Assembly: GCF_026745355.1 (NCBI RefSeq)
Contig: NC_079209.1
Location: forward strand, 6,515,507-6,579,506
Direction: 5' to 3'
Source of the DNA: Beta vulgaris subsp. vulgaris
Taxonomy: Eukaryota; Streptophyta; Magnoliopsida; Caryophyllales; Amaranthaceae
DNA length: 64,000 nucleotides
Shown here: piece after piece, positions 32,514 to 43,877 of the stretch
Layout: every line of letters begins with the position of its first letter
Numbering within the stretch: the stretch's first letter is position 1
Program-made: the position numbers and the translations under genes
Notes under the pieces: model-generated
What the model saw: only the letters and a program-made list of their open reading frames with translations
What the model was told of the DNA's origin: nothing
Database searches by the model: none

Positions 32514-35512
32514 TTACAAGGTTGACATACTCCACAACAAGTTGGCAGATGAGCAACTTGCCTGCATTGCTCTGCTTTGTTCCTCCAACTTCTGTATTAT
32601 CTTCTCTTCAATTGCTTCATCTTCTTTTTGCTGATATTTAAGCAAATTGGCGACTTTCCTTCCATACACACTACATTGAAGTTTATCCAAGTCCTGCAAC
32701 AATTTCTTGCAAAGTTCGCGGTACAAAGGAGCATCATGCACCTACAGCAAAAATGAAAATATACAATACTTGAGCATTTGGATTATAACAAGAATGAGAA
32801 TATTTATATATTTCCCAAACTATATGTCTAGAATTATTTCAATCACGCGTCATTTAGTGTTATCAGATGTTTAAGTTTTTCTACTGTAAGCAATCTCAAG
32901 ATACTTGCTCCATATTAACTTCGCACACTTTCTTAGCAAGAGTGAAAAATTAGAGAGTGTTGGACCCAACATTAGAGATGAATAGTGATGAAGAAGTTAA
33001 TCATAGATTGATGGAGCAAAGAAATATACAATAGTCAATACTCAAAAATGCAATATGAAGCAAGTATTTGAGACAGAATGACTTTTTTTGTGTGTAATTT
33101 GTTACATAGTAATATAATGATTAGGTGAAAGTAAGAAAATCGTACTAAGTATTACCTTGGTCCTTTTGATTAGTTTCTGGATGACATAATTTCCAAATTC
33201 ATGTTGCGCAATCGGAATAAGCTTGGAACTGCTTAGGAGCTCCTCTGCTACATAAGATCTAAATGGAGTATTTAGAAATTGCTCCACCAAATAGCTACCA
33301 CTCTTGTTTGTACACAGTGTCTCATACAAATGTTTGATGCCCTCAGCAATAACAATGTTGTAGACTGGAATATTCATCCTAATTACTCGCTGCAAAATGA
33401 AGTTCCTGTGCATTGGGGAAGGATATCTCAGTCATTTAGATCGATAATTTGGAGTTTTAGCTGAATGCAATTTTGATTGATATGATCAGGAGGTGGGAAT
33501 TATACCATTGTGCTCGCACTTGATTCTTTTCATGTATCATTGTATTAAAGAAGAAATTAATTTGGATGATAGAAAAGAAAAGAGGAAATTAAGCTCACCC
33601 ATAAGTATCCAGTGCCAGCATTGCAGCATGCTCAGAGATGTTCACGAGGAGATGCTCCTGGAGAGAGGCGTTATAGCTCCCACTCCCACTATGATATGCA
33701 TAGTACAGTTGGGGGGTGTCGTCTATGTAGTCGATGCAATTTTGTAATGCAATGCATCCATACTTGTCGTTGGCTATGTCCAACCAACGCTTCACCACTT
33801 CTTCAGATAGAGGCTGTCATCATAATAAGAAAGCACTTAGTATATCATTTACAGAATTCTACACTATCTGCAAAAGTTCTCTTTAATTTACATCAACATA
33901 CCATGTTACTAAGCTTATCTAAGAAGGTGAAACATTGTTGAACGACATGCCTTCCATGTTGGTTGTTCATCAGAGTCACAACTCTAGAAGCAAAAATCTT
34001 AGGTATCATACTAATATAAGGTGATTTCTTCCCCAAACTGATTAGCTTCTTAATTACCTTAGAACTGTTAAGAAATAAACAAAGAGTACTCAGTCTGAAA
34101 CCCAATTGATCTCTTAAAATAACTTCATGAACGAGTTTACTTACGCGTGAACATCACAAGAAGCCATGATAAGCATCTGATCAGGATAGGCTGCCATCTT
34201 TTTCAGAACAGAATCGATCACAGTCTTACCACTATCACTAAGGACCCAAATGAAGTCGCTATAATTTGCTGAATCGAATATGGCTCTATAGAGATCGGTT
34301 AAGAAACGTTGGAGTAAGATTTGTCTATACAACAAACGTCCTGAATCACTAAAATCAACACTAAGTAGGTTCGTTGTTATAGGATAAACACCAGGAGTTT
34401 GTGCAGTACTATAAGACCGAAAATTCACATTGCTGCTAGTACTTGGGTAGTCTTGAACATCCCCTGTCAAACAATTCCAAAAGTAAAGAAGTAAGAAAAT
34501 TATTTCATATCATTCAAATTACTCAATTAGTCCTTAAACACTTGAAAAAAATTTAGAAAACATAAGAAGAGAACACTAGAGATTACCAAAAAGAATCACT
34601 CTAATTGATAAATATAATTTCAGTTTAGTAAACTACAGGTAGATTAAAATAATTTCAATTTGTTAAACTTCATTAAAAGTGATTGACGTGACGTCTAGAG
34701 GCTATGTTCTTTTGCACTTAAACTGAATTGAACTGAATTTGTCTGAACTGAATTAAAACTGTAAAAGGAAACTAACTGAACTAAATTTGTCTGAATTAAA
34801 CCGAATTTCAATTAATTCAATCTAAAAGAATGAGTCTTAGTTGCTAAAAATATTGAAAAATAAAAATCTAAACTTCAACCCCGAATCCAATGCATTATAG
34901 TATCATATAATAACAAAAACATACAAAAGAACCAAAAATTCAAAGAAAATCCAATTACCATGAGATAAAAAAAAATAAAAACAAGAGAATATGATGCATT
35001 ACATCATAATATCATATACTTACAAGAATCAAAACTTCAACCACAAAAAATTGAACATTTTTTTTCTAATCAGCAGAAAATTACTGATGAAATATTTAAT
35101 CAGTTGTAGTTAAAAAAAATGCAATGCAGGTGATAAAACAGAAATTTTTTTTACGGGTATTTCACATGATGATCAATTCAGACTTCCTATTGATTCTTTC
35201 ACACTTCTTTTAATGTTTACAAAAATTCAAAAACATATGCACTGCATTAAATAATTCAAGAATTCATCAATAAAACCCATAAATTTCTGCTTTCAATTTT
35301 TTCAAAAAAAGCTGAATTTTTGCATTACAGAACTTTAAGAATTCAATATATTAAACCCATCAAACAAAAAGATTTACACTTTCCATAATCTTGATTAAAA
35401 TTCAAATTAGAACAAAAAATTATTAAAAGGAAAGAAAAAAAAAACCTTGATAATTGTTGAACAAGCTTAAGTTCTGCATCAATGAACTTAAATTTTGTTC
35501 TGCATTAGCCAT
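32514..35512 (-). CDS. Pumilio/PUF-family RNA-binding protein
   Basis: Six exons on the minus strand: 35446-35512, 34145-34463, 33902-34064, 33599-33813, 33156-33405 and 32514-32741. All junctions are GT/AG and in phase, giving 413 residues. Residues ~1-55 are unstructured. PUF helical repeats follow: LTDLYRAIFDSANYSDFIWV, a repeat around HASKVIKKLISL, then HGRHVVQQCF, YGCIALQNCID, YGNFILQRVI, SGSYLVEQFL and FGNYVIQKLI. PUF proteins bind UGUA-type elements in mRNA 3' UTRs and repress translation or speed decay. RNA-edge residues are visible: N/Q pairs in GNFILQ and GNYVIQ (uracil type) and S/E in GSYLVE (guanine type). Plant APUM proteins of this compact, divergent type are known; the exact orthologue was not assigned. 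The C-terminal tail is Glu/Gln-rich. Confidence 0.85.
34695..34840. mobile_element. Small MITE-like GAACT-repeat element in PUF intron 1
   Basis: AGGCTATGTTCTTTTGCACTT at the left and TAAAAGAATGAGTCTTAG at the right are related inverted ends. In between are CTGAATTGAACTGAA pentamer repeats like those at the ends of the 23964-25258 element, suggesting a short member of the same family in the first intron of the Pumilio gene. Confidence 0.5.
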
Positions 35513-35630
35513 CCTCAAAGAATAATTATTCATTGAATCAGTAGAAAAAATCTTTTATGACTTGCAAGTATTTTTTTGTTTTTGTTTTTGGAGATATAAT
35601 TAGTTAGGATGAAATTTTTAAGAAGGGTTT

Positions 35631-35642
35631 ATATTTATATAG
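35631..35642 (-). promoter_or_regulatory. TATA box of the Pumilio gene
   Basis: On the minus strand CTATATAAATAT lies about 120 bases before the start codon at 35512, a reasonable distance for a core promoter. An AG-rich stretch follows before the ATG. Confidence 0.5.
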
Positions 35643-35959
35643 TTTTTGGAGATTGAGGGAGGGGAACAAAACTTATTTTTTGTTTGATCACATTATTATT
35701 TATTATAATTCGAGTAGGATTTGTTTCCTAAATTAGGGTATAATAATACGATTGATATTAATTATAATTGTTTGTGTTTTGATTGGTTAAAGCTACATTA
35801 TTAGTTTTTAGTTGATAGGTTTCCTATTATACGACACCTTGGTTGCCTATTTCTATTTGAATTCGGTTTAAACACTTCCTTCAACTCCTCTAGCTCATAA
35901 CTAATTTTTTTTTTTGTTTTGAGTCTTCCCAAAAAACTATTAAGAAAAGAAGTAAGTTA

Positions 35960-36168
35960 CTTCATTCGTTTCAAATTAGTTGTGACACTTTTAAAATTAC
36001 GGATATTTTGATAATTTTTGAAGATTAGAGAGATACAGAAAGAAAACAAAAGGGTCACATGTGATAAGAGAAAGATAGAAAAAAGTTATTACCCAAGATG
36101 AAAGTGGAATATCTCATTTGAAACTTTCTAAAATAGAAAGTGTCATAATTAATTTGAAACACAGGAAG
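35960..36168. mobile_element. Stowaway-like MITE, 209 bp
   Basis: Left end CTTCATTCGTTTCAAATTAG and right end TAATTTGAAACACAGGAAG are inverted repeats flanked by TA (35958-35959 and 36169-36170); TTGTGACACTT against AAGTGTCATAA continues the inversion. It lies about 450 bases upstream of the Pumilio start codon. Confidence 0.75.
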
Positions 36169-36381
36169 TAAAGGATTTTAGGCATGAAAATAATTTTTTT
36201 TTATTTTTGGAAAAAAAATTAAGAGAAGGTCAACACCTAATTGCTATGAGGTTTTTTGGCAAGATTAATTAGGTGAGTTTGTTCTTTTTACTTGAAAAAT
36301 AAAGATGAATTTCAAAAGTTTATATTTTCTCCACAAAGAGAAAGGATATTTGTCTGGGTTTCCAATACTAATCAATCAATT

Positions 36382-36383
<2 letters not shown>

Positions 36384-36419
<36 letters not shown>

Positions 36420-36568
36420 ATAATATTATATATATATATATAAAAAGGATAAACTTTTCGAGAGCATAGAGAGTTCCTCAAGATTTCGAGCTCATATAGC
36501 GCACCACGTACGATTGTCACGTTATTAATTTATATTTTTACTTTTTACAAAAATAGAGTTATACATAG

Positions 36569-36640
<72 letters not shown>

Positions 36641-36646
36641 ATATAT
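36384..36646. repeat. (AT)n runs
   Basis: Long AT dinucleotide tracts at about 36384-36441 and 36571-36646, the first directly before and the second inside the first Helitron-like tandem unit. Confidence 0.9.
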
Positions 36647-37395
36647 GAAATTTTAGATAAGTGAAAATTAGAGTTTTGTTTTGAATCAACAACCTAATTT
36701 ATCAAATTAGGTAAATTGTGTATAATTTTTGCTACGTAATTATGATTTTTAAACCGTTAAAGAGCACTCGAAATATGCTTCGAAATAAGGTACATTTACA
36801 ATATAGTTCGATAACTTATGAAACGGAGAGTGTCACGTCAGATTGTCATATCTTGCATTTTTATTTTTAGCTTTTAAAAAAATAGAGTTCTACATAGATT
36901 TAAATACATATAATGAGTTGTAGATAAGGGGAAATTAGCGTTTGGTTTTGAATGAACAACCTAAATTATCATATTATATAAATTGTATATAACTTTTGCT
37001 TCGTAATTAATTTGAAATAATATAATTTTTGTAGCATTGGATTGTGCCTGAAATATGCTTCGAAATAAAATCTATTTACAATATAATTCTACAACTTATG
37101 AAATAAAGAGCGCCACACATGTCATTAATTTTTATTTTAAGTATTTTAAAAATAGAGTTCTACATATAGTTAAATACATAAAAGGAGTTTTGGATTGGGA
37201 GAAATTAGTGTTTCGTTTTGAACAAATAGCCTAAATTATTATATTATATAATTAAACTATAACTTTTGCTACCTAATTCAGATGATTATAATTTTTTTCT
37301 ACCATTAAAGAGTGCCTGAAATATGCTTCAAATACGATCTATTTACAATATATATTTTTACAACTCATGAAATATATTTATTTAGATGAATTGTA
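36470..37395 (+). repeat. Tandem repeat, ~275 bp, three units
   Basis: Each unit contains AAATAGAGTT(C/A)TACATA, ATTTACAATATA and AAATATGCTTCGAAATA in the same order. The AAATATGCTT marker falls at 36771, 37051 and 37319, so periods are 280 and 268 bp. The same unit type recurs in the second Helitron-like element (42895-43199 and 50646 onward). Confidence 0.8.
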
Positions 37396-37996
37396 AGACA
37401 TTATTTAGTCTTTTTTTTAGATAAATATAATAATTACTATAAGTATAGTAAACGATATATATATATTTGTGATTATAACCTTTGATCATAGGTTTCATTT
37501 GCAAGATCAAATATATTATTTTCAAAACCTCAGTCTTACTCAACGAACCAAAACAATTTAGTATCGCAACAAAATTTGTTAAGGAAACTTTGTTGTTACA
37601 ACAAAAACTAAAATCTATATATCGATAAAGTTACATACTACCTCCGTTTCTTTTTAATTGTTACACTTTGACATTTTACACTATTCACAAATTGCACTTT
37701 GACCCTTGTTTGTAATTTATACGTGAATAAAAACACACTACTACATAAAAGAGCAGAGGCGACGCCTCAATCCGTTGCCTTAGGTCCTTTTTGCCGTTGC
37801 ATCAGACCTAAGGCAACGGCTTGATACCATCGCATTTGCTGGCGTTGCCTTAGGTCTAAGACGATGGTAAAAAAGGCCTAATGCAACGGCTGCATGTTAT
37901 CTACCAAAGCCGTTGCATTAGACATATAGCAAATCCAACGGCTATATAATGATGACAAATATAAACCTAAGGCAACGGCTAATATATGTGTACACA

Positions 37997-38069
<73 letters not shown>

Positions 38070-39447
38070 TATATATAATTATAATATATATATGTACATA
38101 ATGCAAATAAAAAATAATAGACATCTAATATATGACAATAGAATCTCATTGAGATTTGAGGTTATAAAACTTGAAAGTCTATTCCATAGCCTTGGGATTG
38201 TTTACAAAAAGAAGTATAAAACTAATAAACTAAATCAAATCATGTTAACCATACATACGTACAACGTAACAATAGATATAATAATAACTAGCTTCCATGC
38301 ACCATATCCCTTTGTTAAAAATATTGAGTACTACATACAAAAACTAATCGGTTATAGAAATTTCTTAGGATAACTAATCCTCCACCATATCCCTTTTGTT
38401 AAAACTGATCCTCCACCATACGTCGTCATTGAATGTAGGATATCTACGATCGGTCTTCTAAATTTGCGTCATTGTTCACCTACATCATATATTCGAAAAA
38501 TATAATTATATGTTAGTACAAAAATTTTATTCAATACAATAAAACCTCGTTGTTGAACCACATTCAATACAATAAAATCATTGTCTAAACACAAGTTGTG
38601 ATAACTAATTGTCTAAACACGAGAACATACACAAGAAATAGGTGCATAAATTGGACACAGAATAGCTATACAGAAAACAATCTCACTAACAAGACTAGAT
38701 GAAAATTACATCCTCCAACCTACTGATACTTAAATATACTACTTCATATTTCACCACTCTTCAACCTACTGATACTTAAATATACTACTTGATATTTCAC
38801 CACTCTTCAACTATAATGAGATACTTCTATTAGCAAATAGCAGTTAGCGTATTGGATTTTAGACTAGATGAAAATTTAACTCTACCTACTGAATCTAAAC
38901 ATCAGCTAATTATATCGGAAAGGCATAAAATCTGAAAGTGGTCTATTCAATAAGTTTAGGCTAGATCAAAACAAGACATGATTGTAACTCTTGTAAGCCT
39001 AATCTCTCATGTAGGTTGAAATCCTAAGTTGCATAAGACATCCCAACATGGTGCTCCTCTTAGGTGCATGCCCTGAGTATGACAACTTAATCTTGTGCTC
39101 TGTGCAATAGCGCTGCAAACCCTGAGACAACGCAGTAAATCAATTAATCTAATTCATTCATCCCACTTTAGAAGTAGGTAACTGACCTTGCTTGCATATT
39201 AAGACAAAGACACTATGGTACAGTAGCCAAATAACTTCTTAGAGCAAGGGGGATTCTTAATTAATTTTCAATCAGCATGCTTAGAATGAATGGAGGGGGC
39301 TTCTAATTTTCATGTTGTCAGACATAATGCAGCCAAACCAGAGTGTAAACCCCCAATGATTTAGAACATAAGTAAATTGAAAGACTAGTTGGTAAGGTTT
39401 GTCAAGATGGTAGCCAAGACCTAGACTGTAGCTCCACAATCCACAAT

Positions 39448-39474
39448 CCTCCCCTCCCCCCTCCCCCCTCCCCC
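39448..39474 (-). other. G-quadruplex-type tract inside the CACTA element
   Basis: On the minus strand there are four or more consecutive G runs of four to six separated by single A bases, the canonical G-quadruplex motif. Confidence 0.7.
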
Positions 39475-40670
39475 ACAATAATATTAAAAAGGGGAAAAGA
39501 GAAGAAAAGGCAAGCTGTTTCTGCTTTTAAACACTCAGTAGCAAGCATCAAGCAAGACCCGTGATTTTTTACAACATTCTTTCACATGACAATTACAGCA
39601 ATCTCCATTTTAGGAAATCATTATGCTAAGAACAACCATGGAAACCTTATGCTCCACAACTTACGGCCCATCTTCAAATAAACAAAATTCAATGGTACAA
39701 CCACGAATAGCGGATAGCAGAGTGGCAACCTAAGCCAGCAACTCCTATCATTTGAATTGGCTCACAACTCACAAAATCATGAAACTAGCCTTTCAGTAAC
39801 AGCTTGAAATCCCATCCATAAGTTGCAAGTACTAAAGCTCCTCAAATTCTAGAAGACACTTGATGCAATCAGCCAGTAAGCTTCACTCAAAAAACTAGCA
39901 ACAACATAACCCTTCATTTCCTACATTCTGTACAAATCCAAAGGTACATGATACCATTGGAACCTCAAAGGCAGTTGATACTAGAGAATATCACAAGAAA
40001 TCGCTACACGTTTGGTTTTTTGTTTGCCTTAAAGAGCCATGTTCTCTGCACTTTGTAAATAAATGAAAGCACGCTGCTGCCTACTAGAAGAAGAAAACTA
40101 AATACATTGTATACAAGGCAACAGCTCAGTCAAGAGCTATGGAAACTGCATTGATGTTAACAACCCTGCTGATGTTTCATATCTTCTAATTTGTTCTTTT
40201 GACTCACATGTTATAATATGAACCTCATTTGCCACTCTTAACAAATCCAGGAACCAACTTTTTTAAAAACAACAGCAGAGCCAAGATTGTAAGGTATTAG
40301 TGCTAAATTATTAAGGTATAACTGTCTTATGTGTGAAAGAAGCTAAAATAAGGGGAGGGAGAGAAAAAACCTAATTCTAAGGAGAAGAGGAAAGAATGAA
40401 ATGAAAAGAAAAACAGTAAAGGAAGAAACAAGAAAAGCATAGGAATTTTCTGAACTTTAATGATGAACCAGTCTTTGTTTAGCCTTTAATAAGAACATAA
40501 ACATGCGACTTTCATTCATCAAAGTATCCCCTCCATCAGATGCTTAATTTCTGTCGTGCACCAAGATTCTTAGATTTTTTTCATTTACACACTTCACCAC
40601 AAGGAGACCCTTTAGCATTGATTCATAATTTCTTTGCTGCTATTGCAAGTTTGAGTCATTCAAATATAGA

Positions 40671-42245
40671 CAAAGATGTGCATAGGCTTAACCCAGCCTC
40701 TTACATGCCTGGCAGAAGAGTCTCAGGCTCAGGATCAGGACCCTGACCTGAATGACAAAGATGTGCATAGGCTTAACCCGTTATCCCTAGTCAAAAGCAA
40801 AAGAATCATAAACAATGAACAACAATGAAATCCAGTGAAAGTTTAATTCTTTCCCCTGTAAGCTGTTGAAATAAGAGCTAACTGCCTATATAAAAATTAA
40901 AATTAGCTTAAAAGGCAGTGAGTGAGGTGGGGAAACAACTCACAAAAAATGGAAGTAATCTTATCTTCTTCCTTTATCGGTTCCAAGTGTTTTGATGCAG
41001 CAAGAAGTTTAGCTCATTGACTCTGCTTTCTAAAAATACAGTGGCATGAAGAACTAAGCAAAAAGGAGAAACTAACATTTGCATTCATCATATTATTAAG
41101 CTAATAATGAAAAAATGAAATCAAGTCACTAGCGTTACTCAAAACTCTAATTTGCAATTTGTAATAAAAAAATCAATGCTGAAAATCTGGAAAAATAAAT
41201 AAACTTTTCAAAAAAATGGAAGATACAGTGTTTCGCAACTTTGGCTTGAAAATTTTCGCTCCTCTTTTTAGGGTTGAAAATCGCAACCTTGCGACTCAAT
41301 GGCAGTAACAATCTCGATTCAATGGCATACCCCAACAATCTCGATTCAATGGCATACCCCAACAATCTAGACCGTATTCATATTCTTGCAAGAGAATAAT
41401 ATTATCTATTTTAGCATTTTCTCACAAAAAACAAAGAGCAAATATTAATAATAAAACAACAGATTAATCATTCTCAAGTTGAATCCTGACAGCTGCAAAG
41501 TAAAATGTCTGACACTGCTGTTCCATTAAATTAAATGGTTATGCTTCCTAAGACCTAACCTGGAATCGAATCTTCATTATTCTAAAAACTTAGGACAAAA
41601 TAAATAAGTGAATCCAGAACATACCACTTAGAAGTGGTTCCCTAATCAAATTACTGAACATGCAAGTATGAAACTTGTTATTCTTGCTCAAATAGTTTAT
41701 TTTTCTCCAGTGAGGTTTTCTGCTCTTGCTGTACAGTACAGTACATGAGTACAGTACTGCTCATACATTGTACATACCTTATTCGACTCTTTGTAGTCAA
41801 AGTTTATTGATCTTGATTACGTTATCAATGTCGATGAGAAAATTACATCTCTAGTTACTACGCATTATTGCAATAATGAACAAATAAGTGTTGAAATCGA
41901 CAAAAGTTTGATTATGAATTTAAGGAGTACATACTGCTAATAGCGTTGAACCTTGAGTATGCCGTGAGTTGAAATCGCAATCCTTGCTCGCCTCAATCTC
42001 GCACCCTTGCTCGCCTAAATCGCAAACCCTAACAATTGCATTTAGGATTGCAAATTTCGCCTATTTCGCAAACCCTAACAGTTGATTGAGTGAAGTACAT
42101 ACGAAAATTGGAATAATTTTGGGGAAAATATTCAGGTTCGAATTTTTGGAAAATAAAATTGAGGGAAAGCTAAGAATTTGGGAGATATGTGAGGTTCGAG
42201 TTTTGCAAAATAAAATTGAGGGAAAGTTAAGAATTTGGGAGATAA
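40671..42245. repeat. Short direct repeats inside the CACTA element
   Basis: CAAAGATGTGCATAGGCTTA occurs at about 40671 and 40757. ATCTCGATTCAATGGCATAC is tandem at about 41311 and 41338. A ~55-bp phrase containing AAAATTGAGGGAAAG and TAAGAATTTGGGAGAT is tandem at about 42155-42245. Confidence 0.7.
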
Positions 42246-43199
42246 AACTTTTGAAATTTGGTGAAAAAATATTGAGGGAAGCCAAATTATTCCGCCAAAT
42301 TCCGTATGGTACATTAAATGACTATAGCCGTTGCCATAACTACATCTACTGCAACGGCAACGACAGAGCCGTTGCACTAGCCCAATCTACACAACTAGTT
42401 TCACAAGAGCCGTTGCATTAGATACTCCTACTGCAACGGTACATACTAATGTGTTGCATTAACATATTTTAGCCATTGCCTTTGATTAAAAATGTAGTAG
42501 TGACATAGTCATGTGGGATCTTGTTAGATTCGTATTAGTATGTATTTTATTAATATGTAGTTTTTACATTTTTTACAAATACAAAATTAGAGATATAAAG
42601 GCTCAAAGTAGTGCATCAGCATGCGTGAAAAGTGTAAGTGTAACAATTAAAAAGAAACGGAGGTAGTATATATTAGAATTTGGATGATGAAAAAGTAGAG
42701 TTTGATTTTAAAAAAACAACCTTAGAATATTATTTCAACTAATTGTTACAATAGAAAAAGAACATAGGAAGTATATAAATGCAATGGTATTGAAAAATCT
42801 CATTTCACATCAACACAAAATCAGCAATGTAAACAAAATTTGCAAAAAGTAAAATAAACAACAAACTCATGCAACGCACGGGCTTCAAAACTAGTATATA
42901 TATAAAGGAAGAATTTTCGGGAGCATAGGGAGCACCTCAAAATTTTGAGAGCATAGAGTATGCCACATAGGATTGCCACGTCATTCATCTTTATTTATTT
43001 ATTTTTTAAAAAATAGAGCTTTACATATATATAAATACATATAAGAAGTTTTAGATAAAGGGGAGTTTGTTTTTGAATAACCAACCAAAATTATTATATT
43101 ATGTAAATTAAAGATAACTTTTGCTACATAATTCAGATACTTATAATTTTTATACCATTAGAGATAACTTGGAATATGTTTCGAAATAAGATCTATTTA

Positions 43200-43513
43200 C
43201 TACCTCCGTTTCCTAAAGATCTTCCTTGTTACTATTCCTACATATACCAAGGAGGATCCATTTGTGTGGGGTATAGGGTAGGTAAAGTAGGAGAGAGAAA
43301 GAGGTTAAGATAAATAAACAAATAAAAAGGGGTTAAAGTAGGAGAGAGAAAAGGAATAAAATTGAATTAATAATGCAATGGTGGACCATATGATAGGGAC
43401 ATGAGAGGGTAAAAGGGGAAAAAATACCAAATAAGGAATAAAGTAAAAGAGGGAAGATCTTTTGGAAACGCAATTAAACGGAAAGAGAGAAGATCTTTAG
43501 GAAACGGAGGGAG
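43200..43513. mobile_element. Stowaway MITE, 314 bp
   Basis: Ends CTACCTCCGTTTCCTAAAGA and TCTTTAGGAAACGGAGGGAG, flanked by TA (43198-43199 and 43514-43515). It is an inverted-orientation sibling of 24801-25118. It sits in ATTTA|TAATATAG, one base different from the uninterrupted ATTTACAATATAG of the Helitron repeats. Confidence 0.95.
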
Positions 43514-43877
43514 TATAAGAGCAACTCCAATGGTGCAAAAAAAGGACTTGCTAGCAATTTTGCAAAAATACTTAGCTAGTTGCTTAACCATTAGAGTACA
43601 AATTGGAGTTTTGCTTTACTAAGCAAATTGGCTCTATAGAGCAAATTGGCTTAGCCAAAATGTTGGGTCCCACCCCACAAATAGCTTCTCAATAAGTGAT
43701 ATTTTATATATTAAAAAAAAGGAAAAAGTGATTGTGGGACCTACCTAAGCAACAAAATAGTTTAGCTAAACCACTAAAGGGGAAGTTGGCTAAAGATAGA
43801 ATTAGCTAAGGAAAATGATGTGGCATCTTTAGCCAAGTATTGTTTTTTTTTTTTTTTTTTAATCAGAAAATAACACA

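Larger units (their letters stand above)
37736..42502. mobile_element. CACTA (En/Spm) transposon, 4767 bp, non-autonomous
   Basis: It begins CACTACTACATAAAA and ends AAAAATGTAGTAGTG, with a 3-bp target duplication ACA (37733-37735 and 42503-42505), all diagnostic of CACTA elements. Both subterminal zones (37760-37980 and 42325-42480) carry many copies of GCCGTTGC(A/C)TTAG in both orientations, the usual transposase-binding arrangement. No transposase (TNP2/Transposase_24) reading frame is visible. The interior is AT-rich noncoding DNA with (AT)n at 37999-38088, a C-rich tract at 39448 and small direct repeats. Confidence 0.92.
37638..42666. mobile_element. Stowaway MITE split by a CACTA transposon
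   Basis: The left end CTACCTCCGTTTCTTTTTAA and right end TTAAAAAGAAACGGAGGTAG are perfect inverted repeats continuing into TTGTTACACTT/AAGTGTAACAA, with TA target copies at 37636-37637 and 42667-42668. Without the inserted 4767-bp CACTA (37736-42502) and its ACA duplication the MITE would be about 260 bp. Confidence 0.9.
36440..42894 (+). mobile_element. Helitron-like element A with nested insertions
   Basis: The 5' part (AAAAGGATAAACTTTTCGAGAGC..., CCACGTACGATTGTCACG) has the look of plant non-autonomous Helitron 5' ends. The 3' end is GCAACGCACGGGC then CTTCAAAA and CTAG before a T (42894), with CATGCAACGCACGGG forming the expected terminal hairpin apart from one mismatch. No target duplication is expected. 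Internally it has three ~275-bp tandem units (36470-37395). A Stowaway (37638-42666) containing a CACTA element is nested inside. No Rep/helicase gene, so non-autonomous. The 5' terminus is approximate. Confidence 0.6.

Noticed and set aside
38092..41365. Small frames inside the CACTA element as possible transposase exons
   Set aside because: None shows transposase motifs or joins in phase with neighbours.
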